This document shows positions 17,836 to 27,713 of a stretch of 64,000 nucleotides of DNA, one piece after another (positions within the stretch are counted from its first letter, which is position 1; every line of letters begins with the position of its first letter). The notes under the pieces are model-generated. The model saw nothing but the letters and a program-made list of their open reading frames with translations, had not been told where the DNA came from and ran no database searches. Source of the DNA: Falsiroseomonas oleicola (GTDB lineage Bacteria > Pseudomonadota > Alphaproteobacteria > Acetobacterales > Acetobacteraceae); NCBI RefSeq assembly GCF_019029495.1, contig NZ_JAERQM010000007.1, forward strand, positions 62,001 through 126,000. Reading direction: 5' to 3'. The translations under genes were made by a program, and so were the position numbers.

Positions 17836-20800
17836 TCATGCGCCCGGCGCATGCTGGTCCAGAAGCCCCTTTGGCAGTTGCATGAGGCGTGCCCCGAAAG
17901 TCCAGACCAGGGCGCATTCCACCGGCCGATCGGGGAAGGCCTGGGCCAAAACGGCGCGGTAGGCGGCCATCTGGCGCAGATACAGCGCGGGCACCTGCGC
18001 GGCCTCCGCCGGCGGTGGGCGGTTGGTCTTGTAGTCCAGCACCAGCACGCGACCGGGCGTCACCAGCAGCCGGTCCACCTGGCCGCTGACCAGCCGGTCA
18101 CCCACCCGCCCGGCGATCGGCGCCTCCGCCAGGGCATCGGGGCCGAAGGCCTCGGCGAATTCCGGCGCGGACAGCAGCGCCATCACCTCTGCGAGCGTCG
18201 CCGCCTGCTCCTCCGCTGCCAGCCCCTGGCCGCGCCGGGCGAGAAAGCCGCGGGCCGCCGCTTCCCGCTCGGCGGCTGGGCGGTCGGGCAGGTGCTGCAA
18301 CAGGGCATGCACCAGCCGGCCGCGGCGGAAACGCTGGCCCGTGGGGTCGGCGACGCCATGCGGCGCGGCGGCGGGACCCTCGGCATTCTCCCCGGGCACG
18401 GCGGAGGGGGCGAGCGCATCCACCACCACCTCCAGCGGCGCCGGGCGGCGGGCCCATTCGGGCAGGTCGGCGGCGGCGGGCGGCGGCGCGTCGCGCCCAT
18501 CCGGCCGGGGCGGCGCCTCCTGCGGCGTTTCCGCCCGGCGCAGCGTGGTGCCGGCAAAACCGCAATCGGCCGGGGCGCCGAAATCGCCCAGAGGCAGTTC
18601 GGCCGCGTCGAGCCGCCCGAAACCCTGGGCGATGAGGTCGTACCAGCAGCCTTCCGGCAGGTCGCGGGTCTTGGGGCGGCGGCGCTGCCAGCCACAGACC
18701 AGCAGCCGGTCCTCCGCCCGGGTCAAGGCGACATAGAGCAGCCGGTGTTCCTCCGCCGCCCGCGCCGCCTTTTCCTCCGCCAGCAAGGCGGTGAAGGCGG
18801 GGGCGTGGTGGTCCTTGTTGGGCGCCCAGAGGGGCAGGGGCGGCGAGGCCTCCGATTCCACCCACCGCACCTCCGTGCTGTCGCGGCCGCTGCCCACCGT
18901 GTCCGGCAGGATCACCACCGGGGCCTGCAGGCCCTTGGCGCCATGCACGGTCATGATCCGCACGGCGTCGCCGGCCGCTTCCTGTTCCCGCTTCACCACC
19001 GCCCCGCCGCGCCGCAGCCATTCGACGAAGCCCTGCAGGCTGGGTGGGTGGCGGCTGCCATGGTCCAGCGCGGCGTTCAGGAATTCATCCACCGGATCCG
19101 CCGCATCCGGCCCCAGCCGCGCCAGCAGTTTTTGGCGGCCGCGATGCTCGCCCAGGATTTCGGCGAAGAGCGCATGCGGGGTGATGACATCGGCGCGGGA
19201 CATCAGGCCGGCGAGGAAATCGGCCGCCCGGCCCTCCGGCGTCGCCTGCCCGCGCGCCATCGCGAACTGCCGCCAAAGACTGCCCTCCCGGCCCGCCGCA
19301 AGTGCCAAAAGTTGGTCGTCATCCAGCCCGACCAGGGGTGATTTCAGCGCCGCCGCCAGCTGCAAATCATCCTCCGGCAGCAACAGCGCATCCGCCAGCG
19401 CGAGCAGATCCTGCACGGCGATCTGCTCGACCAGCCGGATGCGGTCGGTGCCGCCCACCTTCACGCCGCGCTCCTTCAACGCCCGTACCAGCCGCGGCAG
19501 CAACCCGCCGGAACGCTTGCGGACCAGCACCAGGATATCGCCGGCCTGCATCGGCCGTCCCCGGCTGGGCAGCATTTCGCCATCCCGCAGCCAGGTGGCG
19601 ATGCGGGCGGCGATCGCCTCCGCCAGTTGCGCATCGGCGCCGGTCGCGGCGGCGGGGGTCTCGGGGACCTCCCAGGGCGGCGGCGGCTCCGTCTCCGTGC
19701 CGTTCAGCACGGGCCAGAGCTCGACGCAGCCGGCCTGGCCGATGCGGTCGGGGCGGTGACGCAGCACCTCCCCCTCCCCCTCCGCCACCACACCTTCCCG
19801 CGCCGCGCCCTCGGCGAAGACGGCATCGACCAGGGCCAGCACCGGCGCGGTGGAGCGGAAGGAGACCTGAAGCTGCACGTCCCGCAGCTTCGCCCCGCGC
19901 GTCGCCAACCTTTCCGCAAAATGCCGCTTCCAGCGGCCGAAGCCGGCGGCGTCGGCGCCCTGGAAGCCATAGATGGACTGCTTCACGTCGCCCACCGCGA
20001 AGATGGTGCGCGGCGCCTCGCTGCGCCGTTCGGCGCCGTCGCCGGCGAAGAATTCCTCGGTCAGCGCGGCGGCGATGCCCCATTGCGCCGGGTTGCTGTC
20101 CTGCGCCTCGTCCAGCAGCACATGGTCCAGCCCGCCATCCAGCTTGAACAGCACCCAGGCGCTGCCCGGGTCGCGCAGCACCTGCCGCGCGGCGAGGATC
20201 AGGTCGTCGTAATCCATCAGCCCGCGTGCCTGCTTGCGGGCGCGATAGCCCTCCAGCACCGGGGCGCCGAGGCTGAGCAAAGCGCGGGTCGCCGCCAGCA
20301 GACGGCCCGCCCTGCGGCTGCCCTCCACGGCGGCGACACGTTCGCCCTCACGCCGCAGGATTTCGGCGCATTCGGCCTGGCGCGGGCCGACATCCTTGGT
20401 CGCCATGCGGGCGCGCGGCGTGCCTTCCAGCGTCAGCAGGCATTCCACCCAGTCGGACCAGCGGGCGGCGCGGGTGGCGGGGGGCAGCTCCAGCCAGGCC
20501 AGCAGCCGGTCGCCGCGCGCCCGGTCATTGGCGTTGCGGCTGCCCTGCAGCAGCCGGGCGGCGACCACCGCCTGTTCCTCCACCATCTGCGCCCCGGCGC
20601 TGACCAGCGCCTGTTCCTCCGCCCCCTCCGGCAGGCCGAGATGGCGGCCGATGGCGTCGCACAACGCGGGCAGGGAGCCGGCGCCGCGCAAGGCCGCGCC
20701 CAGCCTTTCCCGGTCCCGGTCCAGCGCGCCGACCAGACGCGCAAAAGCATCCGGCGGCACCAGGCTGGCCAGGGCCTCCAGCGCCGGGGCCTGGGCGGGG

Positions 20801-21312
20801 CTGGCCAGCACCGCCTCCCGCGCCTCCGCCAGCAAGGCGGCGGCATCGGCGTCCTCGACCACGCCGAATTGGGGGGCGAGGCCGGCTTCCAGCGGGAAGG
20901 CACGCAGCAGGGACTGGCAGAAGGCGTGGATGGTGCTGATGCGCATGCCGCCCGGCAGGTCCAGCACCCGCGCGAAGAGACCCCGCGCCGCATCCAGGTC
21001 GCGGCGGTCCGGCGCCCGGCCCAGAAGCCCGGCAAGCCGGGACGCCAGATCGGCTTCCGGCAGCACCGCCCAGGCGCCCAGGCTGCGCGCGAGGCGCTGC
21101 GCCATCTCGGCCGCCGCGGCCTTGGTGAAGGTCAGGCAGAGAATCGCCCCCGGCCGCGTGCCCGGCGCCAGCAGCAGCCGCAGCACGCGATCGGTCAGCA
21201 CCTTGGTCTTGCCGGAGCCGGCCGAGGCCCCGACCCAGGCGGAAGCATTGGGGTCGGAGGCCGCTTCCTGGTCGCGCTCGGCTTCCTGGCGGGCGGTGAG
21301 AGTGAGGCTCAT
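17836..21312 (-). CDS. addA: Double-strand-break repair helicase-nuclease AddA, 1158 aa
   Basis: Helicase-nuclease subunit of AddAB, which processes DNA ends for recombination (the RecBCD counterpart). The UvrD-type helicase begins with a Q-motif region and Walker A (GASAGSGKT, residues about 28-36), then TFTKAAAAEMAQRL (motif Ia), LLDEAQDSNPAQW (Walker B), and late motifs including MTVHGAKGLQAPVV. The RecB-type nuclease site at the end reads LVLDYKTNRPPP, with DYK at about 1093-1095. MSLTL at 21312 is the right start: it overlaps the addB stop by 4 bases (ATGA), while the upstream open frame is an addB shadow. Translation is probably coupled to addB. Confidence 0.95.
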   Translation of the reverse strand: MSLTLTARQEAERDQEAASDPNASAWVGASAGSGKTKVLTDRVLRLLLAPGTRPGAILCLTFTKAAAAEMAQRLARSLGAWAVLPEADLASRLAGLLGRAPDRRDLDAARGLFARVLDLPGGMRISTIHAFCQSLLRAFPLEAGLAPQFGVVEDADAAALLAEAREAVLASPAQAPALEALASLVPPDAFARLVGALDRDRERLGAALRGAGSLPALCDAIGRHLGLPEGAEEQALVSAGAQMVEEQAVVAARLLQGSRNANDRARGDRLLAWLELPPATRAARWSDWVECLLTLEGTPRARMATKDVGPRQAECAEILRREGERVAAVEGSRRAGRLLAATRALLSLGAPVLEGYRARKQARGLMDYDDLILAARQVLRDPGSAWVLFKLDGGLDHVLLDEAQDSNPAQWGIAAALTEEFFAGDGAERRSEAPRTIFAVGDVKQSIYGFQGADAAGFGRWKRHFAERLATRGAKLRDVQLQVSFRSTAPVLALVDAVFAEGAAREGVVAEGEGEVLRHRPDRIGQAGCVELWPVLNGTETEPPPPWEVPETPAAATGADAQLAEAIAARIATWLRDGEMLPSRGRPMQAGDILVLVRKRSGGLLPRLVRALKERGVKVGGTDRIRLVEQIAVQDLLALADALLLPEDDLQLAAALKSPLVGLDDDQLLALAAGREGSLWRQFAMARGQATPEGRAADFLAGLMSRADVITPHALFAEILGEHRGRQKLLARLGPDAADPVDEFLNAALDHGSRHPPSLQGFVEWLRRGGAVVKREQEAAGDAVRIMTVHGAKGLQAPVVILPDTVGSGRDSTEVRWVESEASPPLPLWAPNKDHHAPAFTALLAEEKAARAAEEHRLLYVALTRAEDRLLVCGWQRRRPKTRDLPEGCWYDLIAQGFGRLDAAELPLGDFGAPADCGFAGTTLRRAETPQEAPPRPDGRDAPPPAAADLPEWARRPAPLEVVVDALAPSAVPGENAEGPAAAPHGVADPTGQRFRRGRLVHALLQHLPDRPAAEREAAARGFLARRGQGLAAEEQAATLAEVMALLSAPEFAEAFGPDALAEAPIAGRVGDRLVSGQVDRLLVTPGRVLVLDYKTNRPPPAEAAQVPALYLRQMAAYRAVLAQAFPDRPVECALVWTFGARLMQLPKGLLDQHAPGA

Positions 21313-24300
21313 CCTTCCTCGGCCTCCGCATCCGCCCATTCCGCGATCCGCGACAGGTGGTCGTAGTCGCCCCCCCGCGCCGCGCGCCCCGGATGCGGCC
21401 TCGCCGGGAAGGCGGCGTCGCCCAGCAGGAAACGGTCGACCAGCCGGCCCAGGGATTCCAGCGCCTGCGCCGCCAGGGCCGTGACATCCTCCGGCTCCGA
21501 CAGCATGCCCTTCACCTCCCCGGCCGTCTCGCCGCCCGAGAGCTTCCAGTAGGACAGCGCCCGGACCGTGGCGGCGGGCAGGCCGGTGAAGGCGCCGGCC
21601 TCGGCCAAAGCGGCTTCCAGCGGCAGTTGCGGGGCGCTGCCATCGGCCAGGTCGTCGGGCTTCGGCAGGGTGCCGGTCTTGTAGTCGAGGATCTGCAGGC
21701 TGCCGTCGCCCAGGCGGTCGATCCGGTCGGCCCGCGCCTTCAGCGCCACGCTGCCGCGCGGGCGCTTCAGCTCCAGCCGGCCTTCCACCTCCGTCCAGCT
21801 CCGGGCGATCTGGCCGTCGCGCCGCATCTCCGCCTCCAGCGTCACCACGAAGGCACCGATCCGGGCGAGGCGGGGGCGCCAGAAGGCGGCCAGCGAGGGG
21901 CGCGGCCCCTGGGCTGCGAGGGCGGCGGCCGCGGCCTCCCCCCATGCGGCCAGTGCCGCCTCCTCCCCCGGCCAGCCGCCGGGGGCGGCGCCGACGGCCT
22001 GGATGAAATGGGCGAGGGCGGCATGGACGATGATGCCGTAGTCCAGCGCGCCGACATCGGCATCCAGCGGGTCCAGCCGCCGCAGCCGCAGCACGCGGCG
22101 GGCATGGAAGGCGTAGGGGTCGGCCAGAAGGGTGGCGACCTCCGTCACCGAAATCTCCTTCGGCCGCAGGGCCAAGGCGGGCCGAGGCGCTGGCCGGCCG
22201 ATCGGGGTGACACGCTCCGGCGTATCCAGCGCCGCCGCCAGCCGCGCCGCCACGCTGTCGGCCAGCGCCAGGCCCTGGCCGGCCAGAAAGGTCTCCAGCC
22301 GCGTCAGCCAGCGCGCCGGCACCGTCGGCGCCCCGCCGCGCCGCGCGGCGCGGGACAGCACGGCCTCCGGCGCCGCGCAGGCGAACAGGAAGAAGTCGGT
22401 GCAGACGCGGCCGATGCGGGCCTCGGGCTCCGGCAGGCCGAATTGCGCGCGCATCGGGCGGCTCATCCAGGGGCCGGGATCGGTGGCCAGCGGCCAGACC
22501 GTCTCGTCCAGCGCGCCGAGCACCAGCCGGTCGAAGGTCAGCAGCCGGGCTTCCAGCAGGCCGAGGATTTCGACGCGGGGATGCGCCGTCTCGTGTTTTC
22601 GGACCTGGTAGGTGGCGACGCCTTCCAGGCAGGCCTCGAACAGCGCCGGCCAGCGGGCCGGATCGACGGGCGGCAGATGCCGCAGGGCCGGGGCGAGGTC
22701 GGCCATGTGGCTGGCCAGCACCTCTCCCTCCTGCGCCGCGTAGAGCCGCAGCCCACCCGGCTCCTCCGGCGTGGAGGCCAGCGCCTCCGCCGCCGCCAGA
22801 TGCGCGGCCAGCAGGTCGGCGGGCGGCCGGGCCGCCGCGTGGGACAGGGCGAAATCGCCGAGCGCGCCCGCCAAAGCCTCATGCAGCCGAAGCAGCAGCG
22901 GCTTGCGGTCGTCGTCGGGCAGGGCCTCGATGGCCTGCGAAAGCCCGTCCAACCCACCCAAGGGCCTTGGCCCCCGCAGCACGCGGCGTTCCAGCAGACG
23001 CACGGCGTCCAGAAAGGCCGCGCGCGGCATGCCCGCCGCCGCCAGCGGGTGCTTTGTCAGGGCCAGCAGGGGGACCGGCGCAAAATCCTCCGCCACGGTG
23101 CGCGCCAGCAGGCGCAGGAAGACGCCGGTGGGGGTCTGCGCCAAAGGCTGGCCGGCGCTGTCATCGGCGCGGATGCCGTGGCGCACCAGCTCCGCCGAGA
23201 CGCGCCGCGCCAGGTCGCGATCCGGCGTCACCAGCGCGGCGCGGGCGCCGGGCGATTCCAGCGCCTCCCGCAGCAGCAGCGCGATGCCGGCGGCCTCCGC
23301 CTGGGCATCCGGCGCGGCGAGAATCTGCAATCCCGTGAGGCCGGGGGACCAGCGTGTGGGATCGGGGCGGGTCCAGTCGGCCATCCCCTCCGGCGGGCGC
23401 AGCGCCATGTCCAGCAGCCGGGGGCGCGCGGCGGGGATGGCGCCCGCCACCTCGGCACAGCCGGGCCAGGGGCGCACCTGCCGCGGCTCCGCCCCCATCG
23501 CATCCAACAGCCGCGCCTGGCTGGAAAAGGGGTGGGTGGGCGCGGCGCGGATGGCGTCCCACACCGCCGCCAGGCCGATGCGGTCCACGCCATGCAGCAC
23601 CACCGCGCCCTGGTCGAGCCCGGCCAGCACCCGCATCAGCTCCACCGCCGCCGGGATGGTGCCGCCGACGCCGATGCCGGCCGCGATCACCGGATGTTCG
23701 GGCGGATGCTCCCGCCACGCCCTGGTCTGTTCGCGCAGGGCCAGCACCCGGCGCAGGCCGATATCCAGCAGCCCCGCCTCCTCCAGCCATCCGGCCCAGG
23801 TGGTGGCGACGCCGCGCAGGAAGGTGGTGGTGATCTGCCAATGGACGGCCTGGCTTTCCGGCACCAGGGATTCGAGGCGTGTCAGCCAGGTCTCGGCGAA
23901 GTCGGCGGGGCTGCCCTCGGCGAGCAGGTCGGTGTCCTTCTCCTCCAGCGCGATCTCGTCGAACAGCCGCGCCATTTCGGCGGCGAGGCCCCAGGCCTGT
24001 TCCGGCGTGGTCGGGCCGCCATGGCGTGGCGGCAGGCGCAGCACCAGGCTGGTCAGCACCGCCTGCCGCGTCAGCGCCGGCACGGCCGGCGGCAGGTCGA
24101 GCAGCGCCGGCAGCGCCAGCTCATCCGCATCCTCGGTCGAAAGCCCGGCCAGCGCCCGCATGCGCGGCAGCAACAGGGCGCGCCCGCCGGCCCGGGCGAG
24201 GAAGGCATCGCGCAACCCACGGGCGGAACGGCGCGTCGGCAGCAGGATGGTGGCGCGAGACAGCGCCTCCGCCGGCTGGTCGCGATGCTGCGCCAGGACC

Positions 24301-24356
24301 CCGGCCGCGAGGCAGTCCAGGAAGGGCAGCTCGGCGGGGATATCGAACAGATTCAT
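21309..24356 (-). CDS. addB: Double-strand-break repair subunit AddB, 1015 aa
   Basis: Partner of AddA. The N-terminal helicase-like region is degenerate: ATILLPTRRSARGLRDAFL stands where helicases have Walker A, as is usual for alphaproteobacterial AddB, so it is not expected to be an active ATPase. The C-terminal RecB-type nuclease motif is LQILDYKTGTLP near residue 892. The cysteines that bind an iron-sulfur cluster in Firmicute AddB are not visible around the nuclease domain. The ATG at 24356 lies 32 bases downstream of the murU stop. The gene ends in a 4-base overlap with addA. Confidence 0.93.
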   Translation of the reverse strand: MNLFDIPAELPFLDCLAAGVLAQHRDQPAEALSRATILLPTRRSARGLRDAFLARAGGRALLLPRMRALAGLSTEDADELALPALLDLPPAVPALTRQAVLTSLVLRLPPRHGGPTTPEQAWGLAAEMARLFDEIALEEKDTDLLAEGSPADFAETWLTRLESLVPESQAVHWQITTTFLRGVATTWAGWLEEAGLLDIGLRRVLALREQTRAWREHPPEHPVIAAGIGVGGTIPAAVELMRVLAGLDQGAVVLHGVDRIGLAAVWDAIRAAPTHPFSSQARLLDAMGAEPRQVRPWPGCAEVAGAIPAARPRLLDMALRPPEGMADWTRPDPTRWSPGLTGLQILAAPDAQAEAAGIALLLREALESPGARAALVTPDRDLARRVSAELVRHGIRADDSAGQPLAQTPTGVFLRLLARTVAEDFAPVPLLALTKHPLAAAGMPRAAFLDAVRLLERRVLRGPRPLGGLDGLSQAIEALPDDDRKPLLLRLHEALAGALGDFALSHAAARPPADLLAAHLAAAEALASTPEEPGGLRLYAAQEGEVLASHMADLAPALRHLPPVDPARWPALFEACLEGVATYQVRKHETAHPRVEILGLLEARLLTFDRLVLGALDETVWPLATDPGPWMSRPMRAQFGLPEPEARIGRVCTDFFLFACAAPEAVLSRAARRGGAPTVPARWLTRLETFLAGQGLALADSVAARLAAALDTPERVTPIGRPAPRPALALRPKEISVTEVATLLADPYAFHARRVLRLRRLDPLDADVGALDYGIIVHAALAHFIQAVGAAPGGWPGEEAALAAWGEAAAAALAAQGPRPSLAAFWRPRLARIGAFVVTLEAEMRRDGQIARSWTEVEGRLELKRPRGSVALKARADRIDRLGDGSLQILDYKTGTLPKPDDLADGSAPQLPLEAALAEAGAFTGLPAATVRALSYWKLSGGETAGEVKGMLSEPEDVTALAAQALESLGRLVDRFLLGDAAFPARPHPGRAARGGDYDHLSRIAEWADAEAEEG

Positions 24357-24388
24357 GGTCCGTTCCCAGCCTAACAGCCCGGCGTCTT

Positions 24389-25117
24389 TCAGAACAGTGC
24401 GGTCAGCATCCCCGCCCGCAGCATCGTCTCCGCGCGTTCCAGGTCACGCGGCGTCGAAAGATGAAACCAGGCGCCGTCATGCACCAGGCCGAACAGCCGG
24501 CCGTTCTCGATGGCGCGGTCATAGAGCAGGTTCAGGCTGAAGGGGCCTTCCGGCACGTCCTGGAACAGGGCGGGCGAGAGAATCTGCACGCCGCCGAACA
24601 TGTAGGGGGAAATCTCCCGCTCCTTCGGCCGGCGCATGCGGCCCATAGGGTCGATGAAGAAGTCGCCGCGCCCGGCCTCCCCATCCACCTGGGCGGTGCG
24701 CACCAGCAGCAGCAGGCCGTCCATCTCCGCCGGGTCGAAGCGCGCCGCCAGCCGGTCCAGCGCCGGCGTCGGGCCGTCCAGCCAGAAGGCGTCGCCATTG
24801 ACCACGGCGAAGGGGCCTTCTCCGAGTTGCGGCAGGGCGTTCACCACGCCGCCTCCGGTTTCCAGCAGCACCTCCTCCCGCACCACCACGCGGCCGGGGG
24901 CGTCGTGGCTGTCCACGGCCGCGGCCACCTGGTCGGCGAACCAATGGGCGTTCACCACGTGATGCGCGACGCCGGCATCGCGCAGCCGGTCCAGCGCGTG
25001 GTGCAGCAGGGATTTGCCGTCCAGCTCCAGCAAGGGCTTCGGCCGGTCGTCGGTCAGCGGCCGCATCCGCGTGCCGAGGCCGGCGGCGAGCACCATGCCA
25101 TGGGTCAGGGTGATCAT
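24389..25117 (-). CDS. murU: Nucleotidyltransferase, N-acetylmuramate-1-phosphate uridylyltransferase (MurU)-like, 242 aa
   Basis: Sugar-phosphate nucleotidyltransferase that, with AmgK, recycles MurNAc to UDP-MurNAc in Pseudomonas and alphaproteobacteria. The nucleotide-binding signature MVLAAGLGTRMRPLTDDRPKPLL occupies residues 8-30. Downstream are the VVNGDAFW metal/sugar region and the FFIDPMGRMRRP segment. Short length (about 240 aa) without an extra C-terminal beta-helix fits MurU. It overlaps amgK by 4 bases, which supports the AmgK-MurU recycling role. The general alternative is a mannose-1-phosphate guanylyltransferase-like enzyme; the neighbour makes that less likely. Confidence 0.85.
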   Translation of the reverse strand: MITLTHGMVLAAGLGTRMRPLTDDRPKPLLELDGKSLLHHALDRLRDAGVAHHVVNAHWFADQVAAAVDSHDAPGRVVVREEVLLETGGGVVNALPQLGEGPFAVVNGDAFWLDGPTPALDRLAARFDPAEMDGLLLLVRTAQVDGEAGRGDFFIDPMGRMRRPKEREISPYMFGGVQILSPALFQDVPEGPFSLNLLYDRAIENGRLFGLVHDGAWFHLSTPRDLERAETMLRAGMLTALF

Positions 25118-26109
25118 GCCGCGTCCGTCTCCAGCCCCGCCGGATTGCGCCGCAGCGCCGGGGGAACATGCGTGTCGAGAAAATCCGCCAGCGGCGCCGC
25201 CGCCGGATGCGCCAGCGCCTGGCCGAGCAGCGCCCAGCAGCGCGGGCCGTGGCGCAGGTAATGCCGCTTGCCGTCCCGCCGCGCCAGTCGCACCCAGAGG
25301 CAGGCGACGCGCAGATGGCGCTGCGCCGCATGGGCGGCCATGGCGGCGCGGAAATCCGCCGCGTCCAGATCCGGCCGCAGGGCCAGGTAATGCGCGATGC
25401 AGGCCTCCCGCAGCGCCGGGTCCACATCCCGCCGCGCATCCTCGACCAGGGAGACCAGGTCATAGGCCGGGTGGCCCAGCGCCGCGTCCTGGAAATCCAG
25501 CAGCCCGACATCGGCGGGCGAGGCGCGATCCGGCAGCGGCATCAGGTTGGCCGGGAAATAGTCACGATGGACGAAGCCGGCGGCGGCGAAGGGCGCCAGC
25601 ATGGCGTGGATCGCCTCACCGAATTGAACGCCGATGGCCTCGGTCGGCGCCTCACCCAGCGCCTCCGGCCACCACCATTCCAGGAAGGTGGCCGCGGCGG
25701 TGTCCGCCATGCGCACCGCGCCCCAGTCCGGCAGGCCGTCGGGCGGCGGCACCGCATGCAGTCGGGCGAGGGCGGCGGTGGCGGCCAGGTAGTGCGGCGC
25801 CGGATCCTCGCCGGCATCGAGCCGCTGGGCCACCGTCTCCGTCCCGAAATCCTCGATCAGGCCAAAGCCCTGATGCGGATCGGCGGCCAGCACCTCCGGC
25901 GCCGAGAGCCCGGCGGTGGCGAGGTGCACGGCGATGTGGAGGTAGGGGCCCAGATCCTCCTGCGGCGGCGGCGCCTCCATCAGCAAGGCCGGGCGCGGGC
26001 CGCCGACCAGCCGCGTGTAGCGGCGGAAGGAGGCATCGGCCGGCAGGGGCTGCCGTTCGGCCTGGACGAAGCCATGCTCCGTCAGGAATGCCACCGCTTC
26101 GGCCTTCAT
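25114..26109 (-). CDS. amgK: Aminoglycoside-phosphotransferase-fold kinase AmgK (MurNAc/GlcNAc anomeric kinase), 331 aa
   Basis: Phosphorylates MurNAc or GlcNAc at C1 in cell-wall recycling. The open part of the kinase fold has ADASFRRYTRL near residue 25. The catalytic loop FVHRDYFPANLM (around residue 180) and the metal-binding GLLDFQDAALGHPAYDLV segment are typical of the APH superfamily. It is overlapped by tsaE upstream and murU downstream (ATGA junctions), the conserved alphaproteobacterial order. Recycling by this route bypasses MurA and is linked to fosfomycin tolerance in species where it was studied. Confidence 0.88.
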   Translation of the reverse strand: MKAEAVAFLTEHGFVQAERQPLPADASFRRYTRLVGGPRPALLMEAPPPQEDLGPYLHIAVHLATAGLSAPEVLAADPHQGFGLIEDFGTETVAQRLDAGEDPAPHYLAATAALARLHAVPPPDGLPDWGAVRMADTAAATFLEWWWPEALGEAPTEAIGVQFGEAIHAMLAPFAAAGFVHRDYFPANLMPLPDRASPADVGLLDFQDAALGHPAYDLVSLVEDARRDVDPALREACIAHYLALRPDLDAADFRAAMAAHAAQRHLRVACLWVRLARRDGKRHYLRHGPRCWALLGQALAHPAAAPLADFLDTHVPPALRRNPAGLETDAA

Positions 26110-26558
26110 GCCGCCAATCCTTCAAGCCGGCCGTCCCAGCCGGTCAGTGTCGCGACACGCGAAAATTCGGTGGCGCCGGGCGCCAGGGTGATGGCCAGCG
26201 CATCCGCCGGCCGCAGCGCGCCGAGCCGGTCGGGCCATTCGATCAGGCAGATCCCCTCCCGCGCCTCCTCCCACCCCAACTCGTCCAGCCCGGCCGGGCC
26301 ATCCAGCCGCCAGAGGTCGAAATGGAAGGCCGGGCCGGCGGGCAGGTCGTAGGACTGCACCAAGGTGAAGGTGGGGGAGGGCACTTCCAGCCCCGGATCG
26401 CCGCAGGCCGCGCGCAGGAAGGCACGGGCCAGCGCCGATTTGCCGGCGCCGAGCGGCCCTTCCAGCAGGATCGCATCGCCCGGCCGCGCGCGCTTCGCCA
26501 GCTTCGCCGCCAGCGCCACGGTCGCGGCCTCATCATCCAGGGGGAGGGTCAGGGTCAT
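26106..26558 (-). CDS. tsaE: tRNA threonylcarbamoyladenosine biosynthesis ATPase TsaE, 150 aa
   Basis: ATPase of the TsaBDE complex that makes t6A37 in ANN-decoding tRNAs. Walker A is EGPLGAGKSALARAF (about residues 34-48), followed by the VPSPTFTLVQSYDL segment and HFDLWRLDG, then LIEWPDRLG, all standard TsaE blocks. It is the first gene of the run tsaE-amgK-murU-addB-addA. It is divergent from the ferredoxin-NADP reductase gene across 120 bases. Confidence 0.95.
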   Translation of the reverse strand: MTLTLPLDDEAATVALAAKLAKRARPGDAILLEGPLGAGKSALARAFLRAACGDPGLEVPSPTFTLVQSYDLPAGPAFHFDLWRLDGPAGLDELGWEEAREGICLIEWPDRLGALRPADALAITLAPGATEFSRVATLTGWDGRLEGLAA

Positions 26559-26678
26559 GCGCGGGCGCTATTTGCCTCGCCGCTGCCGCGCCGCACAAGG
26601 CGCGGCCTTGGCCCCCTGGCCTTGATCCGGCCGGCGCCATGGTCCAAGCACCCTGCCGATCTGGAAGATGAGGGCAGG

Positions 26679-27698
26679 ATGTCGGCGGTTGTCGAGACGG
26701 ATGTGGCGATCATCGGCGCGGGTCCGGTCGGGCTCTTCGCCGTGTTCGAATGCGGCATGCTGCGGATGAAAACGGTGGTGATCGATGCACTGTCCGAGAT
26801 CGGCGGCCAGTGCAGCGCGCTCTATCCCGAAAAGCCGATCTTCGACATCCCCGCTTATCCGGAGATTGCCGGCGCCGACCTGATCGCGGCGCTGCACAAG
26901 CAATGCGCGCCCTTCGACCCGCTGATGATGCTCGGCCGCCGCGTCGAATCCCTGCGGCAGGCGGGTGAGAAGCTGGTGCTGACCACCAGCGAGGGCGACA
27001 GCATCACCTGCCGCGCCGTCATCCTGGCCGCCGGCGCCGGCGCCTTCGGCCCGAATCGCCCGCCGCTGGAACGCCTGCCGGAATTCGAGGCCAGCGGCGC
27101 CGTGCGCTACCTGGTCAGCAAGCGGGAGGAGTTCCGGGGCAAGCGCGTGGTCATCGCCGGCGGCGGCGATTCGGCGGTGGACTGGGCGCTGAGCCTCAAG
27201 CAGGTGGCCGCCCAGGTGACGGTGGTGCATCGCCGCGACAAGTTCCGCTGCGCGCCCGAAAGCGCCGCGCAGTTGAAGCAGGCGGCGGATCGCGGCGAGA
27301 TCGAGATGGCCATCCCCTACCAGCTCCATGGCCTGGAAGGAGAGGGCGGCGTGCTGACCGGCGTGTCGCTGGCGACCCTGAAGGGGGAGGTGAAGACGGT
27401 GCCGGCGGACCATCTGCTGGCCTTCTTCGGCCTGTCGATGGAACTCGGCCCGATCGCCGATTGGGGCCTCGACCTCGACCGCAGCCACATCACGGTGGAG
27501 CCTGCGACCTGCGCCACCAATATCCCCGGCGTGCATGCCATCGGCGACATCGCCACCTATCCCGGCAAGCTCAAGCTGATCCTGCAGGGTTTTTCCGAGG
27601 CTGCGATGGCGGCGCATGCGATCCACCCCCGGGTCTTCCCGGGAGAGGCGCTGCATTTCGAGTATTCGACCAGCAAGGGCCTGCCGGTCGCAGGCTGA
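26679..27698 (+). CDS. Ferredoxin-NADP+ reductase, thioredoxin-reductase-like (YumC type), 339 aa
   Basis: FAD flavoprotein exchanging electrons between NADPH and ferredoxin or flavodoxin. The FAD-binding motif is VAIIGAGPVGLFAVFE (residues 9-24), with EIGGQC further on; the NADPH motif is VVIAGGGDSAVDWAL in the second domain. The last FAD motif is HAIGDIATYPGKLKLILQGF. The CxxC redox pair of true thioredoxin reductases is missing at the expected site, which points to the TrxR-like FNR class. The ATG at 26679 has GAGGGCAGG just upstream. Length is as in the family (about 340 aa). Confidence 0.9.
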   Translation: MSAVVETDVAIIGAGPVGLFAVFECGMLRMKTVVIDALSEIGGQCSALYPEKPIFDIPAYPEIAGADLIAALHKQCAPFDPLMMLGRRVESLRQAGEKLVLTTSEGDSITCRAVILAAGAGAFGPNRPPLERLPEFEASGAVRYLVSKREEFRGKRVVIAGGGDSAVDWALSLKQVAAQVTVVHRRDKFRCAPESAAQLKQAADRGEIEMAIPYQLHGLEGEGGVLTGVSLATLKGEVKTVPADHLLAFFGLSMELGPIADWGLDLDRSHITVEPATCATNIPGVHAIGDIATYPGKLKLILQGFSEAAMAAHAIHPRVFPGEALHFEYSTSKGLPVAG

Positions 27699-27713
27699 GC
27701 CTGCTCATGCGAC

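Noticed and set aside
21357-24374. 1005-codon plus-strand frame opposite addB
   Set aside because: Shadow of addB; no domain, and addB is unambiguous from its nuclease motif and coupling to addA.
25014-26678. Plus-strand extension upstream of the ferredoxin-NADP reductase
   Set aside because: It runs antisense through murU, amgK and tsaE and is Pro/Arg/Ala-rich; the FAD motif begins right after the ATG at 26679.
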